From: Cyanobium sp. Morenito 9A2
Lineage (GTDB): Bacteria > Cyanobacteriota > Cyanobacteriia > PCC-6307 > Cyanobiaceae
Length of the DNA stretch: 52,813 nucleotides
Direction: 5' to 3'
Assembly (NCBI RefSeq): GCF_024345575.1
Contig: NZ_JAGQBJ010000016.1
Location: forward strand, 1-52,813
The notes under the pieces were generated by a model. The model was not told where the DNA came from, ran no database searches, and saw only the letters and a program-made list of their open reading frames with translations. Shown here one piece after another: positions 1 through 8,230 of the stretch. The translations under genes and the position numbers were made by a program. The number at the start of each line of letters is the position of its first letter. Position 1 is the first letter of the stretch.

Positions 1-89
1 AGCCACTTGTAAGCACTGCGGAGGCTGATCCCGGCTTCCGCCGCTAGGGTCTTGGGACGGCGGTGACACTCCGACCCTGGCGACCTCAC
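1..89 (-). CDS. Partial transposase N-terminus (IS481-like helix-turn-helix)
   Basis: The minus strand is open from a GTG at 89 to the window edge (29 codons). It encodes a short basic stretch followed by RPKTLAAEAGISLRSAYKWL, which reads like the helix-turn-helix that opens IS481-type transposases. No terminal inverted repeat can be judged because the element runs out of the window. It could also be a stand-alone HTH protein. Family assignment is from motif resemblance only. Confidence 0.4.
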   Translation of the reverse strand, partial: MRSPGSECHRRPKTLAAEAGISLRSAYKW

Positions 90-366
90 ACCCCCGTGTC
101 AGCTGAGCAACGTGGTGGGGCGACACAACTAACCGGCCAGGCTGAGGAGATCAGAAATCGTGGACGCAGCAACGGTTCAGCGCGTTTCCTGGCTGCCTTC
201 CACTCTCCCGGTCGCGTGCTCACTTCACCCCGAGGGCGGCCGCGAATGCGCCCCAAACAACCCTTGCGGGCTCCATGCCGAAGCCGCTCCACGCCCTTGG
301 GAAAGGCCGTCAGGTGGGAGGCCATCTGGGTTCACTCTGGCCTGCCCCCAACTGTCCGGGTCCCCC
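90..366. other. No gene recognised
   Basis: Between the transposase fragment and the flavin reductase I see only GC-rich frames with no recognisable protein, no clear promoter and no RNA gene. It is probably decayed flanking DNA. Confidence 0.4.
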
Positions 367-993
367 TCACTCCAATCTGGGCCGCACGAGCTCAAACACC
401 TCTCCTAAGGGTGTGTAGTCGTTCAAGGCCAACTTCCCCACTGGCCGCAGGGCTTGCGCCATCGCCGCCCCTGAGGGGCCCAGGCAACGCTCCTGCACGT
501 GTACCATCACCACCCGGCCAAGGGCCATGCAAAAGCTGGTGCCTCTGACGGGAATCAACTCCATCAGCTCGCACTCCAGGCAGGCGGCGGCATCCCGCAC
601 GCGCGGGGCCACAATCCGGCTGCAGGGCATGGCGCTCAGTCCGGCGGCTTCGAATTCATTTGTACCCGGCGGGTAGTCCGTGGCGGTGATGTTCATGGCC
701 CCGGCAAGGCGTTCATCCACGACATGCACGGCAAAGCAGTGGGTCTGACGGATGTTTTGGAGGGTGTCTTTCTCGCGATCCCGCCGGGCACCGATCGAGA
801 CCATCAGCACCGCAGGTTGATCACTGATGGCATTGAAGAAACTGAAGGGCGCGAGGTTGGGTAACCCCTTGGCGCTGATGGTGCTCACCCAGGCAATCGG
901 CCGTGGCACCACCAGGCTGGTGCAGAGCCGGTAGAGAGTTCCTCCATCCAAGGCGTCCGGGTCAATGGAGCGAATCAGCTCGGGTGCGGCCAT
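367..993 (-). CDS. Flavin reductase family protein (FMN-binding)
   Basis: A 208-residue protein of the flavin reductase-like (DIM6/NTAB, split-barrel FMN-binding) family. Members bind FMN and usually supply reduced flavin to a partner or act as small NAD(P)H:flavin oxidoreductases; the substrate cannot be read here. The N-terminal half carries the family signature VPRPIAWVSTIS, then NLAPFSFFNAISDQP, the FMN-cradling strand region, followed by DTLQNIRQT and FAVHVV. Length and layout are normal for the family. The gene stands alone, divergent from the CDF transporter at 1293 with about 300 bp between them. No strong ribosome-binding site precedes the ATG. Confidence 0.85.
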   Translation of the reverse strand: MAAPELIRSIDPDALDGGTLYRLCTSLVVPRPIAWVSTISAKGLPNLAPFSFFNAISDQPAVLMVSIGARRDREKDTLQNIRQTHCFAVHVVDERLAGAMNITATDYPPGTNEFEAAGLSAMPCSRIVAPRVRDAAACLECELMELIPVRGTSFCMALGRVVMVHVQERCLGPSGAAMAQALRPVGKLALNDYTPLGEVFELVRPRLE

Positions 994-1292
994 CAGTGGG
1001 CCAAGGGCATCGGTCTCCCCATGCTGCAGCGGCCGGCAGCCTGGCTCGCGGGGACAGAGACTGCCCAGAGCCGCGACCCAAGGGGTTTCGATCGAGGATC
1101 AAACCGATCCGTTCCGTCAGCCCATGGGTCGACCTTCTGGTGGTCGCTGCTGTGCGTCTTGTGGGGCACATCCCTTGGGCCCGATGATGGGGGATTAGGA
1201 CATTGCTCCAGCCCTCAGGCGCGCTTCCCCATTGAAGGGAGACCGCCCAACCGTCCAACGTCGACGCTTTTTCCCCAGACCTGGCGTCCTGC

Positions 1293-2207
1293 ATGGCCCC
1301 GCTGTTCAACTCCCCTCGGGCTTACACCCTGCTGTCCGTAGGTGCCGCCGTGGGCACCATCCTGCTCAAAACAGCGGCCTGGCGAATGACGGGATCCGTC
1401 GGACTCCTCTCCGACGCTCTGGAATCGGGGGTGAACCTGATCGGCGCCCTGGCGGCCTTCTGGGCTCTGACCCTGGCGGCCAAGCCAGCGGATCGAACCC
1501 ATCACTACGGCCATTTCAAGGCCGAGTACTTCTCGAGCGGACTGGAGAGCGGCCTGATCGTGCTGGCCGCCCTGGCGATCATCCATGCCGCCCTCGGCCA
1601 GGTGCTGAACCCTCAGCCGCTTGAGCAACTCGGCATCGGCATGGGTCTGTCGCTGGTCGCGACGGCCCTGAACGCCCTGGTGGCCAAGCTCCTGCTGCGT
1701 GCAGCCGCTCAGTTCCATTCGATCACCCTGCGCGCCGATGCCCATCACCTGCTCACCGACGTCTGGACGTCGCTGGGGGTGGTGGTGGGCCTGATCCTTG
1801 TGAAGCTCACGGGCCTCACCATCCTTGATCCTCTGATCGCCATTGCGGTGGCTCTCAACATTGTCGTGACGGGATGGAAACTTCTGCACGAGACGGCCAC
1901 CGGACTTCTGGATCGGGCTCTGCCGGACGGAGAGCAGCTCAAACTGGAGGCCCTGCTGGCCGAACGGACTGGGGACGCCATCGCCTTCCATGCCTTGCGC
2001 ACTCGGGTCGCTGGATCCCGCCGCTTCGTGTCTTTCCACGTGCTGGTGCCCGGCCACTGGAGCGTGCAGCAGGGCCATGACCTCTGCGAGGAATTGGAGC
2101 GCGACATCGCCGTCCTCCTGCCCCGCTCCCATGTCTTCACACACCTGGAGCCGATCGAAGATCCGGTCTCATGGGATGACGCGGGCTTCCGTTGGGAGCA
2201 GGGCTGA
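1293..2207 (+). CDS. Cation diffusion facilitator (CDF) metal transporter
   Basis: A 304-residue inner-membrane CDF protein, a family that exports divalent metals (Zn, Fe, Mn, Co) by proton antiport. Several membrane helices fill residues 12-200 and a soluble C-terminal domain follows. Metal-site motifs are visible: D41 in SVGLLSDALES (helix 2) and H152-x3-D156 in the helix-5 motif HHLLTDVWTS. The conserved loop HHYGHFKAE is at residues 70-78. The second acidic helix-2 ligand of Zn transporters such as YiiP (D-x3-D) is replaced by Ser45 (E44 is adjacent), so specificity may differ from classic Zn exporters. The gene is monocistronic. Metal specificity is unknown. Confidence 0.88.
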   Translation: MAPLFNSPRAYTLLSVGAAVGTILLKTAAWRMTGSVGLLSDALESGVNLIGALAAFWALTLAAKPADRTHHYGHFKAEYFSSGLESGLIVLAALAIIHAALGQVLNPQPLEQLGIGMGLSLVATALNALVAKLLLRAAAQFHSITLRADAHHLLTDVWTSLGVVVGLILVKLTGLTILDPLIAIAVALNIVVTGWKLLHETATGLLDRALPDGEQLKLEALLAERTGDAIAFHALRTRVAGSRRFVSFHVLVPGHWSVQQGHDLCEELERDIAVLLPRSHVFTHLEPIEDPVSWDDAGFRWEQG

Positions 2208-2500
2208 AAGGAGGAATCAGCCCCGTCACCACTCCAGGCTCTCCTGCATCAGGACGTCAACTGAGGCGTATCCCTGATCCTCGCGGGCCCTCGGAAGGTC
2301 GACCGGGTGGGTAGGACCGCTCTCGGCCGGAAGGTTGCCGGGGAGAACTGACGCTGGCCCCTACAGCAGCGCGGGAGAGCAACAGATCCTGGGCTTTGTT
2401 CCCCTTGGTCCGCTCGGTCAGAGCCACCAAACAACCATCGGCTGACGCGATGGTGCTGGCTGGGTGCCGAGAAGGCAGCCCTCCCAGCAACCGTCTGGCG

Positions 2501-2782
2501 TCAGAGGTCGTCTTCCACGTTGGCCTTCACCGTGCAGTCACTCTTGGGGTAACTCACGCAGAGCAGGGCAAAGCCCTCGCCGATCTGTTCGTCATCCAGG
2601 AAGCTCTGATCAGACTGATCCACGCTGCCGCTGAGCACCTTGCCGGCACAGGTGCTGCAGGCTCCAGCCCGGCAGGAATAGGGCAGGTCGATGCCCTGTT
2701 CTTCTGCGGCGTCAAGGATGTAGGTGTCGTCGGCACACGTAAAGGAGCTGCCCCCTTCGATCGAAATGGTGTACGAGGCCAT
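2501..2782 (-). CDS. petF: Plant-type [2Fe-2S] ferredoxin
   Basis: A 93-residue soluble ferredoxin, the electron carrier that takes electrons from photosystem I to ferredoxin-NADP reductase and other reductases. The four cluster ligands are C37, C42, C45 and C75 in [15 protein letters not shown] and LLCVSYP, exactly the plant-type spacing. The segment [17 protein letters not shown] matches photosynthetic ferredoxins. I chose the ATG at 2782 (MASYTI) over an upstream ATG at 2899, because the added 39 residues are low-quality and overlap the cyAbrB pseudogene. It is slightly shorter than the usual 96-99 residues. Expected to be a single-gene, highly expressed unit. Confidence 0.9.
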   Translation of the reverse strand: MASYTISIEGGSSFTCADDTYILDAAEEQGIDLPYSCRAGACSTCAGKVLSGSVDQSDQSFLDDEQIGEGFALLCVSYPKSDCTVKANVEDDL

Positions 2783-2892
2783 GGCTTGCGGATGGGTTGA
2801 GGCCAGTCCACATCGTTTCTGACCAGCGGGCTGCATGGAGGAACACAGTCCCGTGACAACTCCCGGGCGTGGGGCCTGACCCGTCTTCGGCG

Positions 2893-3228
2893 GTGGCACC
2901 CAAAGACAGCAAGTGGATCTGCATGCGCCCCAGCTTGATCTCGCACTGATTGCCCGGCTTGAGATCCATCAGAGACGTATGGGTCTTCCCCGCCATCCAG
3001 TGGCCGTTGAACGGAAGCTTGGTGGGGTAGCCCAGCTTTCAGCTGCCTTCGCCATCCTTGCTCCGCTCACCAACGCTGACGCCTTTGGCCACGAGCACGG
3101 CCTCGTCAATCACCGTGAAGCTCTAGGGCTCGCTGCCGTTTGTCGTGGTGCTGTCGTCGCCAGCGGCCCTGACCAGCTCCGACTGACTGGCGCCAACCAA
3201 TTCCTTGATCTTGGCCGGACAACGTCAT
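2893..3228 (-). pseudogene. Dead copy of a cyanobacterial AbrB-type regulator gene
   Basis: The minus strand carries a decayed relative of the cyAbrB genes at 3909 and 28106. Fragments AKIKELVGASQSELVRAAG (near 3215-3160) and [17 protein letters not shown] (near 2970-2920) align with the intact proteins' AKVKELGDVSKSELVREAG and LLDLKPGDEFEIKLGR. The frame is broken by a TAG just after the NGSEP stretch, by a second stop in the middle, and by a frameshift behind the likely ATG at 3226-3228. It sits directly upstream of petF, so its 3' part runs into the ferredoxin promoter region. The left boundary is approximate. Confidence 0.8.
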
Positions 3229-3908
3229 GGCAGAGGCCCCAAGCAGTTCAAATCAGGGCTTATCTCCAGCTCATCAGTCGCATTTTCTGCCTCGTTGCTC
3301 TGGCCAATCCTCCCGCGGCGCCCATCGATGGTCTGGGTCGAACCCGCCCCATCGGTACAGGCCTCGCCCCTGCTTCAGCAGCACCGTTTCAACGCACTTC
3401 AGAGGCGGTGGGATACAACAGCCAGGCTGACGCCGTTGGATCGATCCCTGCGGCATCCACCAGAGCGCATGCCTGCACCCATCCCACCTCCCCTGGATCT
3501 GCACCACTGAGGAGCTTCGGGTGGCGCGGCACAACCAGGTGGGGTCCTCCACCATGACCCACGGAGCTGCGGAGCCAACGAAGCATCAACGAAGAGCGAC
3601 GACTGGGGTCCCAACAGAGCAACGCCGCCGCGCACAAGCCGCCCTGGATCCCGTTCCCGATCAGCGAAATCCAGCTCTGAATGCTCAGCCAAGCCGTCCT
3701 GAGCAGCCGCAAAGGCCAGTCAGTGGAGGTGCGAGGAGCGCTCAGAGCCCAAACGAGGGCTCCGACAAGAAGTGGGTCTTCAATCAGGCAGACAAGGGAT
3801 GCATCCAAGCAAGTGAAGGAGCGCTTGCTTGGCCTGGGAACCCTCGCCCAGCCTGTTCTCCAACATTCAGACAGACCGTACCTGGGGAATGGGAATTCCC
3901 CAGAACAA
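3229..3908. other. 680 bp without a supported gene
   Basis: No recognisable coding sequence between the dead and the intact cyAbrB copies. A minus-strand frame near 3460-3880 contains hydrophobic stretches (for example LLVGALVWALSAP) that could be the relic of a membrane protein, but I recognise no family and see no good start. I treat it as decayed DNA. Confidence 0.4.
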
Positions 3909-4283
3909 TCACTCCTCTTCTTCTTCCGTCGAGCCCAGGGGCACCAGGCGAATCTGCTTGCGGCCCAGCTTGATTTCGAATTCGTCCCCAGGCTTGAGGT
4001 CCAGCAGGGCGGAGTAGGCCTTGCCAATCAGCAGGTTGCCATTGCCCTGAACCGTGGCCACGTAGCTGAGCTTCCGGCCACCTTTGCCGACACCGCTGCT
4101 GCCATTGGATCCCAGGCTCACACCCTTGGCTTCCAACAGCGCCTCGTAGAACGCCGTGAAGTTCAGGCGCTCAGCCCCGTCCTTCTTGCTGCTGACGTAA
4201 CCCGCTTCCCGCACGAGCTCGGATTTGCTGACATCTCCGAGTTCCTTCACTTTTGCGAGCAGTTCAGCGCCGATGAGGGCCAT
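3909..4283 (-). CDS. cyAbrB family transcriptional regulator
   Basis: A 124-residue cyanobacterial AbrB-like DNA-binding protein, a family known to influence nitrogen, carbon and stress gene expression. The N-terminal part (LLAKVKELGDVSKSELVREA) is a helical module. The C-terminal AbrB-type swapped-hairpin domain is LSYVATVQGNGNLLIGKAY followed by LKPGDEFEIKLGRKQIRL. The protein ends in an acidic tail. The ATG at 4283 is chosen because it gives the same N-terminus as the paralogue at 28106 (MAL.GA.LLAKVKEL) and has AAGGA eight bases upstream; the frame is open further upstream without homology. It is part of a three-copy set in this window, one copy dead. Confidence 0.9.
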   Translation of the reverse strand: MALIGAELLAKVKELGDVSKSELVREAGYVSSKKDGAERLNFTAFYEALLEAKGVSLGSNGSSGVGKGGRKLSYVATVQGNGNLLIGKAYSALLDLKPGDEFEIKLGRKQIRLVPLGSTEEEEE

Positions 4284-5199
4284 GGATGAATTCCTTGTTG
4301 TTCTCCATAACTTACCTGATGCTCGGAAAAGCACCAGCCCCCAGCGAGTCCATCCGTCGTACGCCTTGCCCTCCTTGATGTATCCGTGCAGGCGCGGGCA
4401 CGCCAACTCTCCTCCATCTCCATCCAGGAATCTTTGCCCATGCCGTAACACCACCTGTGCCGGCGAGGGCGACCCCCCAACCGCGTCCCGGCCAGGTCGA
4501 TCACCGCCGCATGATCCGCACCCATGGGGCCTCGTTCACGACGACACGAGCCAGGCGCTGGCGGTTGCATCCACGGAACGTCTTCGCTTTCGCCGGGAGG
4601 AAGCCGATTGGATCGGATTATCCACCAGCTGAGTAAGGATCGTTGATGGCTTGCCTGGCTGCTCCCTTTGGCAGTCCTTGCCTTGATGCTCGGGCTCTCC
4701 CCCATGACGCGAATTCGATCAATCGAAGGATGGAGACCCCCTTCGGTACCGGATCGCCCATGGTTGGCGAACAATGACCTGGGCGAATCGGTCGGATCAG
4801 CCGCCCATGCGTTCTTCGCACCTGGAATGTGGGATGCGGAGCGAGGCTCGATGGTTCTGGGGAGGGGGAGCAAGTCGCTGGGGCTGGTTCTGACACCAAC
4901 CACTTGGACGTGGGCAGGGTGATCTCGTCAGATTCCCTCGTTCATCCTGGTTGAGAGCAGACGCGCTGGCCTTGGCATGGGACCGACGGCACATCGTGGC
5001 AGCGCTCAGAGGTCAGGAGAAGGATGCTGGCCTTCCCATCCCCGTCATCCATTTCCCAAAAACAAATCAATTCAGGAGGGGGCATGAGAGACGCGCTTCG
5101 ATTGCCCACCGGCCGCCACAGCGTTCCTATGCGCAGGAGTCGTGGATTTCATCCCTCACCTGCCTGCACGGGTGATTGCGGCTTCAGGGGTGTCTCGTT
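4284..5199. other. About 900 bp with no supported gene
   Basis: Several GC-rich frames are open here on both strands, but none shows a recognisable domain, a good start or plausible composition. The cyAbrB promoter must lie in 4284-4350. The remainder looks like decayed sequence of the same kind as 3229-3908. Confidence 0.4.
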
Positions 5200-5460
5200 C
5201 TAGGGATGGGCAAGCTTGCGCCGAAGAATTAGGCCAGCCAGGACGATCGTTACCGCATTGGCCACCATCGGAGAACCATGGCGTGTCCAGGCCCGTAGAC
5301 CAGCCCCGGGGAAAGGCCACAGGTGAAAAGAGACCGCCTGTGGAGGGAGATTCCATGCCGATCTCAGCGCCTTGGCATCTTGATGCGGCCTGGGGAAGCA
5401 AGTTCTTTGACGTCAGTGAAGCCGCCGAATGGACCAGCAGGTTGGTGGCTGCTGGTGATG
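5200..5460 (-). pseudogene. Remnant of a SemiSWEET-type sugar transporter gene
   Basis: Reading the minus strand in changing frames gives the signature of a SemiSWEET protein: SAASLTSKNLLPQA, then DRHGISLHRRSLFTCGLS with GLVYG, then PMVANAVTIVLAGLILRRK and a stop at 5200-5202. Intact members read roughly AAASLTT.AFLPQ, then RDIS..M, LYG and VANAVTLVLAG.IL.LK. At least two frameshifts and one stop are needed to join the pieces, so the gene is dead. The assignment rests on motif order, not on an alignment; the 5' boundary is approximate. Confidence 0.5.
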
Positions 5461-5674
5461 CGTTTGTGACAGCACTCCTTCCTTCACCCCCGCAGGCATC
5501 TCCAGCGTCAGGGACCCGGAATCCGAACGATTCAACGGTCGGTGATCGAACCAACTGAGCGCAGGAGTCCCGCCGCTCAATTCAAGGGCTCAGATCAGAT
5601 CGGTCGCTGATCGCCGCTGCGGAAACCTTCCTGAAGGGCGCCACGATGGTCGCACCGCATCGGTCCCGATCCCC

Positions 5675-6448
5675 GTGTCAACCGCAGCTTCCACCTCCCA
5701 TCCAGCCGGTGATGGGGCTCGCCCTGTTGCCGCCCAGGTTCTGCTTGAGCGGCTGGCGAAGGTGGAGGGGATGGGCCGGGGCCGCCGCCGGCTGGTGTTG
5801 CTGTTACCGCAGCTCGGGGATTTCGACAGCCTCGAATACGCCCAGGCCCTGGTCCCAGCCTTGCCGCAGCTTGAGTCCGCTGGCATCGAGGTGCTGGCGA
5901 TCGGCATCGGCGAGGAGGCTGGCCGTCAGCGGTTCTGTGCCTTCAGCGGGTTCCCATCCACAAGGCTCCTGGTGGATGCCGAACCGCACCTGCACCGGGC
6001 CCTGGGGCTCTACGAGGGCCTGAGGCTGGTCGGCGGCCCCTGGCCAGGCTTGCTCTTGATGTGTGCCGGCATCGGCTCCCCCTGCACCCTGGCCGAAGTG
6101 CTGCGCGGCTACACGGGCGATCGAGAGGCTCCCCAGCGCATCGCCGACGACGAGACCATTCAGGCCGGCCCCCTGCCGCCGATCCAGGGTTCCTTCTTCT
6201 CGAGAGCCGGCGGAAGAGGGTTCCAGCGGCCCTTTGAGCTGGCCACGGTCCGACTGCGCAACATGGGCGAAGTGCTGGGCCATTGGCGCACCTACGTGCC
6301 CTGCGACGCCTTCCTCACCCAGCGGGGCGGCACCTTTCTGCTGGAGGACGACGACACCTTGCTCTACAGCTACGAGGACCGCGGCCTTCTCGGCTTTTCG
6401 GCCACCATGGCCAGACCTCTCAGCTTCCTGGATCCTTTCCTGGGCTGA
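5675..6448 (+). CDS. Peroxiredoxin-like (AhpC/TSA family) protein lacking the usual Cys
   Basis: A 257-residue protein with a thioredoxin-like fold resembling the PRXL2/AhpC-TSA-like proteins common in cyanobacteria. RRLVLLLPQLGDFDSLEYA, then GIEVLAIGIG and FPSTRLLVDAEPHLHRALGL follow the order strand, helix, strand and GLY-rich loop of that family. At the position where related proteins carry the active cysteine(s), before the REYA-like helix, this one has LGDFDSLEYA, so peroxidase activity is doubtful. The C-terminal third (GQ-type GGTFLLEDDDTLLYSYEDRG) is the typical end of these proteins. Start taken at GTG 5675; an in-frame alternative is not obvious. Function unknown. Confidence 0.7.
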   Translation: MSTAASTSHPAGDGARPVAAQVLLERLAKVEGMGRGRRRLVLLLPQLGDFDSLEYAQALVPALPQLESAGIEVLAIGIGEEAGRQRFCAFSGFPSTRLLVDAEPHLHRALGLYEGLRLVGGPWPGLLLMCAGIGSPCTLAEVLRGYTGDREAPQRIADDETIQAGPLPPIQGSFFSRAGGRGFQRPFELATVRLRNMGEVLGHWRTYVPCDAFLTQRGGTFLLEDDDTLLYSYEDRGLLGFSATMARPLSFLDPFLG

Positions 6449-6468
6449 ATCCTGCGCGGGGGCCATGG

Positions 6469-6495
6469 CCAGGCAGCCGCAGGTTGGCTGCCTGG
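6469..6495 (+). terminator. Hairpin after the peroxiredoxin-like gene
   Basis: A perfect 10-bp stem CCAGGCAGCC / GGCTGCCTGG with a 7-base loop lies 21 bases after the stop codon at 6448. It has no immediate T-run, so it may be a transcript-stabilising hairpin or a weak terminator. Confidence 0.4.
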
Positions 6496-7631
6496 CTGTC
6501 GAGCGTTTCCTCAAAAAAAAGCGGACCCGTCCAGGACCCGCTCGATGACCGAATTGAGTTTATTGCGATTTGTATCGCGACCGTGGATCAGTCCCTCCAT
6601 TGGCTTGTAGAGCCTGGGGGCCGTTCCAGTGCCGCACCAGGTGCATCGGGGCCTGGCATGGAGTCACGCCTGCCTGGACGCTGTTCAGCCGGCGTGGCGT
6701 CCGTTGGGCGTCGGTCCCCAGCCCCGGGCCTCACCGGAACCAACGCGAAATCTGCTTGTCCTTCCAGACCGGGGAAGCCGGCATCGGGCGACCGACGACA
6801 GCAGGCTGCTCGGCAATCAGCCGATCAACAACGGCATGTCCGCTCCTGGTTGCCGCAGGGCCAGGCCCGTGGTGGAGAGCTTCTCCTCCAGGTCGACGGT
6901 GGAAACGGACTCTTGATGGAGGCTGCGAGCTCCTGTCCCCCCCCCGCCAGGTGCAGGGCGGGCCGGCCTTCTCCGTAGGGAGTGACTGGAACCCTTGACG
7001 GAGCCACTCCACCTTCGACCCCATCAGCCCGGTCATGGATGAGCAGGGGTTGATCGACCCCAGGACGCCCCCCCCAGGCGGAGCCTTGAGCGTTCTCCAC
7101 GAAACCGGGGAAAGCCAGCCAATGACTGCATCACGCCACCTCGATTGTTCACAACCTGCGACACACTCCCGGCGGACCTCATCCCCCTTCGGCCGGGGGC
7201 TTGCCGGCCCTAGCACATTGATCACCACTCCCATGGACGTCGATGCGCTGGTCCGGTGAGGTGCATGCTCCGGCCTGTGATCACGCCTGCCAGGCGGTGG
7301 AAAGGGCGATCAACAGAATCGACGGATCGGACACGACATCGAGCCTCCCCACACCCATTCCTGGGGCCCCGCCCGATCGACGCCTGAAGGCACTGAACCG
7401 CTGGCCACCCCCACCCGTGATCCCGCAGGGGATGGAGCTCCCAGGGATCTGAGGGTCGTGGGTGGCGGAAGTCACCAGCACCTCACCCTGGGCCATTCTT
7501 GGCTTTGTTGAGGTCCTGGCTTGAGCCGCTCCGGCGACGGTCGATCGTGCCCTGTCGATTCAGTCGTGTCCGCTGCCTTTTGCGTTGCCCCATGGAGTCA
7601 CGCTAGGAAGGAAGCTCACCTCAATCGATCC
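6496..7631. other. 1.1 kb without a supported gene
   Basis: Both strands carry only GC-rich spurious frames. Some pieces on the minus strand around 6730-6880 (VVDRLIAEQPAVVGRPM) look protein-like and may be a decayed gene, but no family can be named. The promoter of the operon starting at 7632 should lie at the right end. Confidence 0.4.
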
Positions 7632-7889
7632 ATGCCCTTCTGGCTGACGCTGCTGCTGCTCTCGCTCAGTGCGTTGCTGTGGTCGAAGGGTTCGACCAAC
7701 CGCGACGACGTGATCGGTTTGCTCGAGCAGTTGTTGGCCTCTGCGGCCCTGCTTCTGGTGATGTTCCTCGGGCATCACCTCTGGCTCGAGCTGGCGGGGC
7801 TGGCCTTGGCCCTTTGGCTTCCCCGGGGCCATTCCGGCATGCCGTCGATGCGGATCGTTGCTGGCGACGACCTCCTGCTGCCCTTTTGA
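7632..7889 (+). CDS. Small membrane protein
   Basis: An 85-residue hydrophobic protein with two or three predicted membrane segments (FWLTLLLLSLSALLW, ASAALLLVMFLGHHLWLEL, LAGLALALWLP). I do not recognise a named family. It is translationally coupled to the next gene: its TGA stop overlaps the TTG start at 7886. The ATG at 7632 is preferred because the longer open frame upstream adds 37 residues of non-hydrophobic, low-quality sequence. It heads a three-gene run with the alkyltransferase-like gene and rsmB. Confidence 0.65.
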   Translation: MPFWLTLLLLSLSALLWSKGSTNRDDVIGLLEQLLASAALLLVMFLGHHLWLELAGLALALWLPRGHSGMPSMRIVAGDDLLLPF

Positions 7890-8230
7890 GCCCTGTGGTT
7901 GCACCGGGTTTTGATCAGCGGGTCTGGACTGAAGTAGCGCGGATTCCCTTTGGCCAACTCGCCACCTACGGCCAGATCGCCGACCGCATCGGCGCCTTCG
8001 GCTGTGCCCGCCAGGTGGGCTGGGCCCTGCGGAGATTGAGCCTGCCCTCTGAGGTCCCCTGGCACCGGGTCGTGAATGCCAAAGGGCAGATCAGCTTGAG
8101 CCTCAGCCGCCTGGGCAGCGACTGGATCCAGGCCGACCTCCTGCGCGCCGAAGGCATCCCGGTGGAGCCCGATGGCCGCCTGCCCCTGGGGCGCTATCTG
8201 TGGAGGCCTGAGACCGTCGTTTCCGTTTGA
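7886..8230 (+). CDS. Alkyltransferase-like protein (ATL), MGMT DNA-binding family
   Basis: A 114-residue protein equivalent to the C-terminal domain of O6-methylguanine-DNA methyltransferase. The order IPFGQLATYGQIADRIG, then ARQVGWALRR (Arg finger helix), then PWHRVVNAKGQIS is diagnostic. The active-site PCHR of true methyltransferases is PWHR here, so Cys is replaced by Trp as in ATL proteins. Those bind O6-alkylguanine lesions and hand them to nucleotide excision repair without removing the alkyl group. The start is TTG 7886, overlapping the preceding stop (TTGA); a GTG at 7895 is an alternative. The stop overlaps the rsmB start in the same way. Confidence 0.85.
   Translation: MSPVVAPGFDQRVWTEVARIPFGQLATYGQIADRIGAFGCARQVGWALRRLSLPSEVPWHRVVNAKGQISLSLSRLGSDWIQADLLRAEGIPVEPDGRLPLGRYLWRPETVVSV

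Noticed and set aside
1215-2144. A 309-codon minus-strand frame over the CDF transporter gene
   Set aside because: Antisense shadow; its Gln/Gly/His-rich sequence matches nothing, while the plus-strand frame has CDF metal-site motifs.
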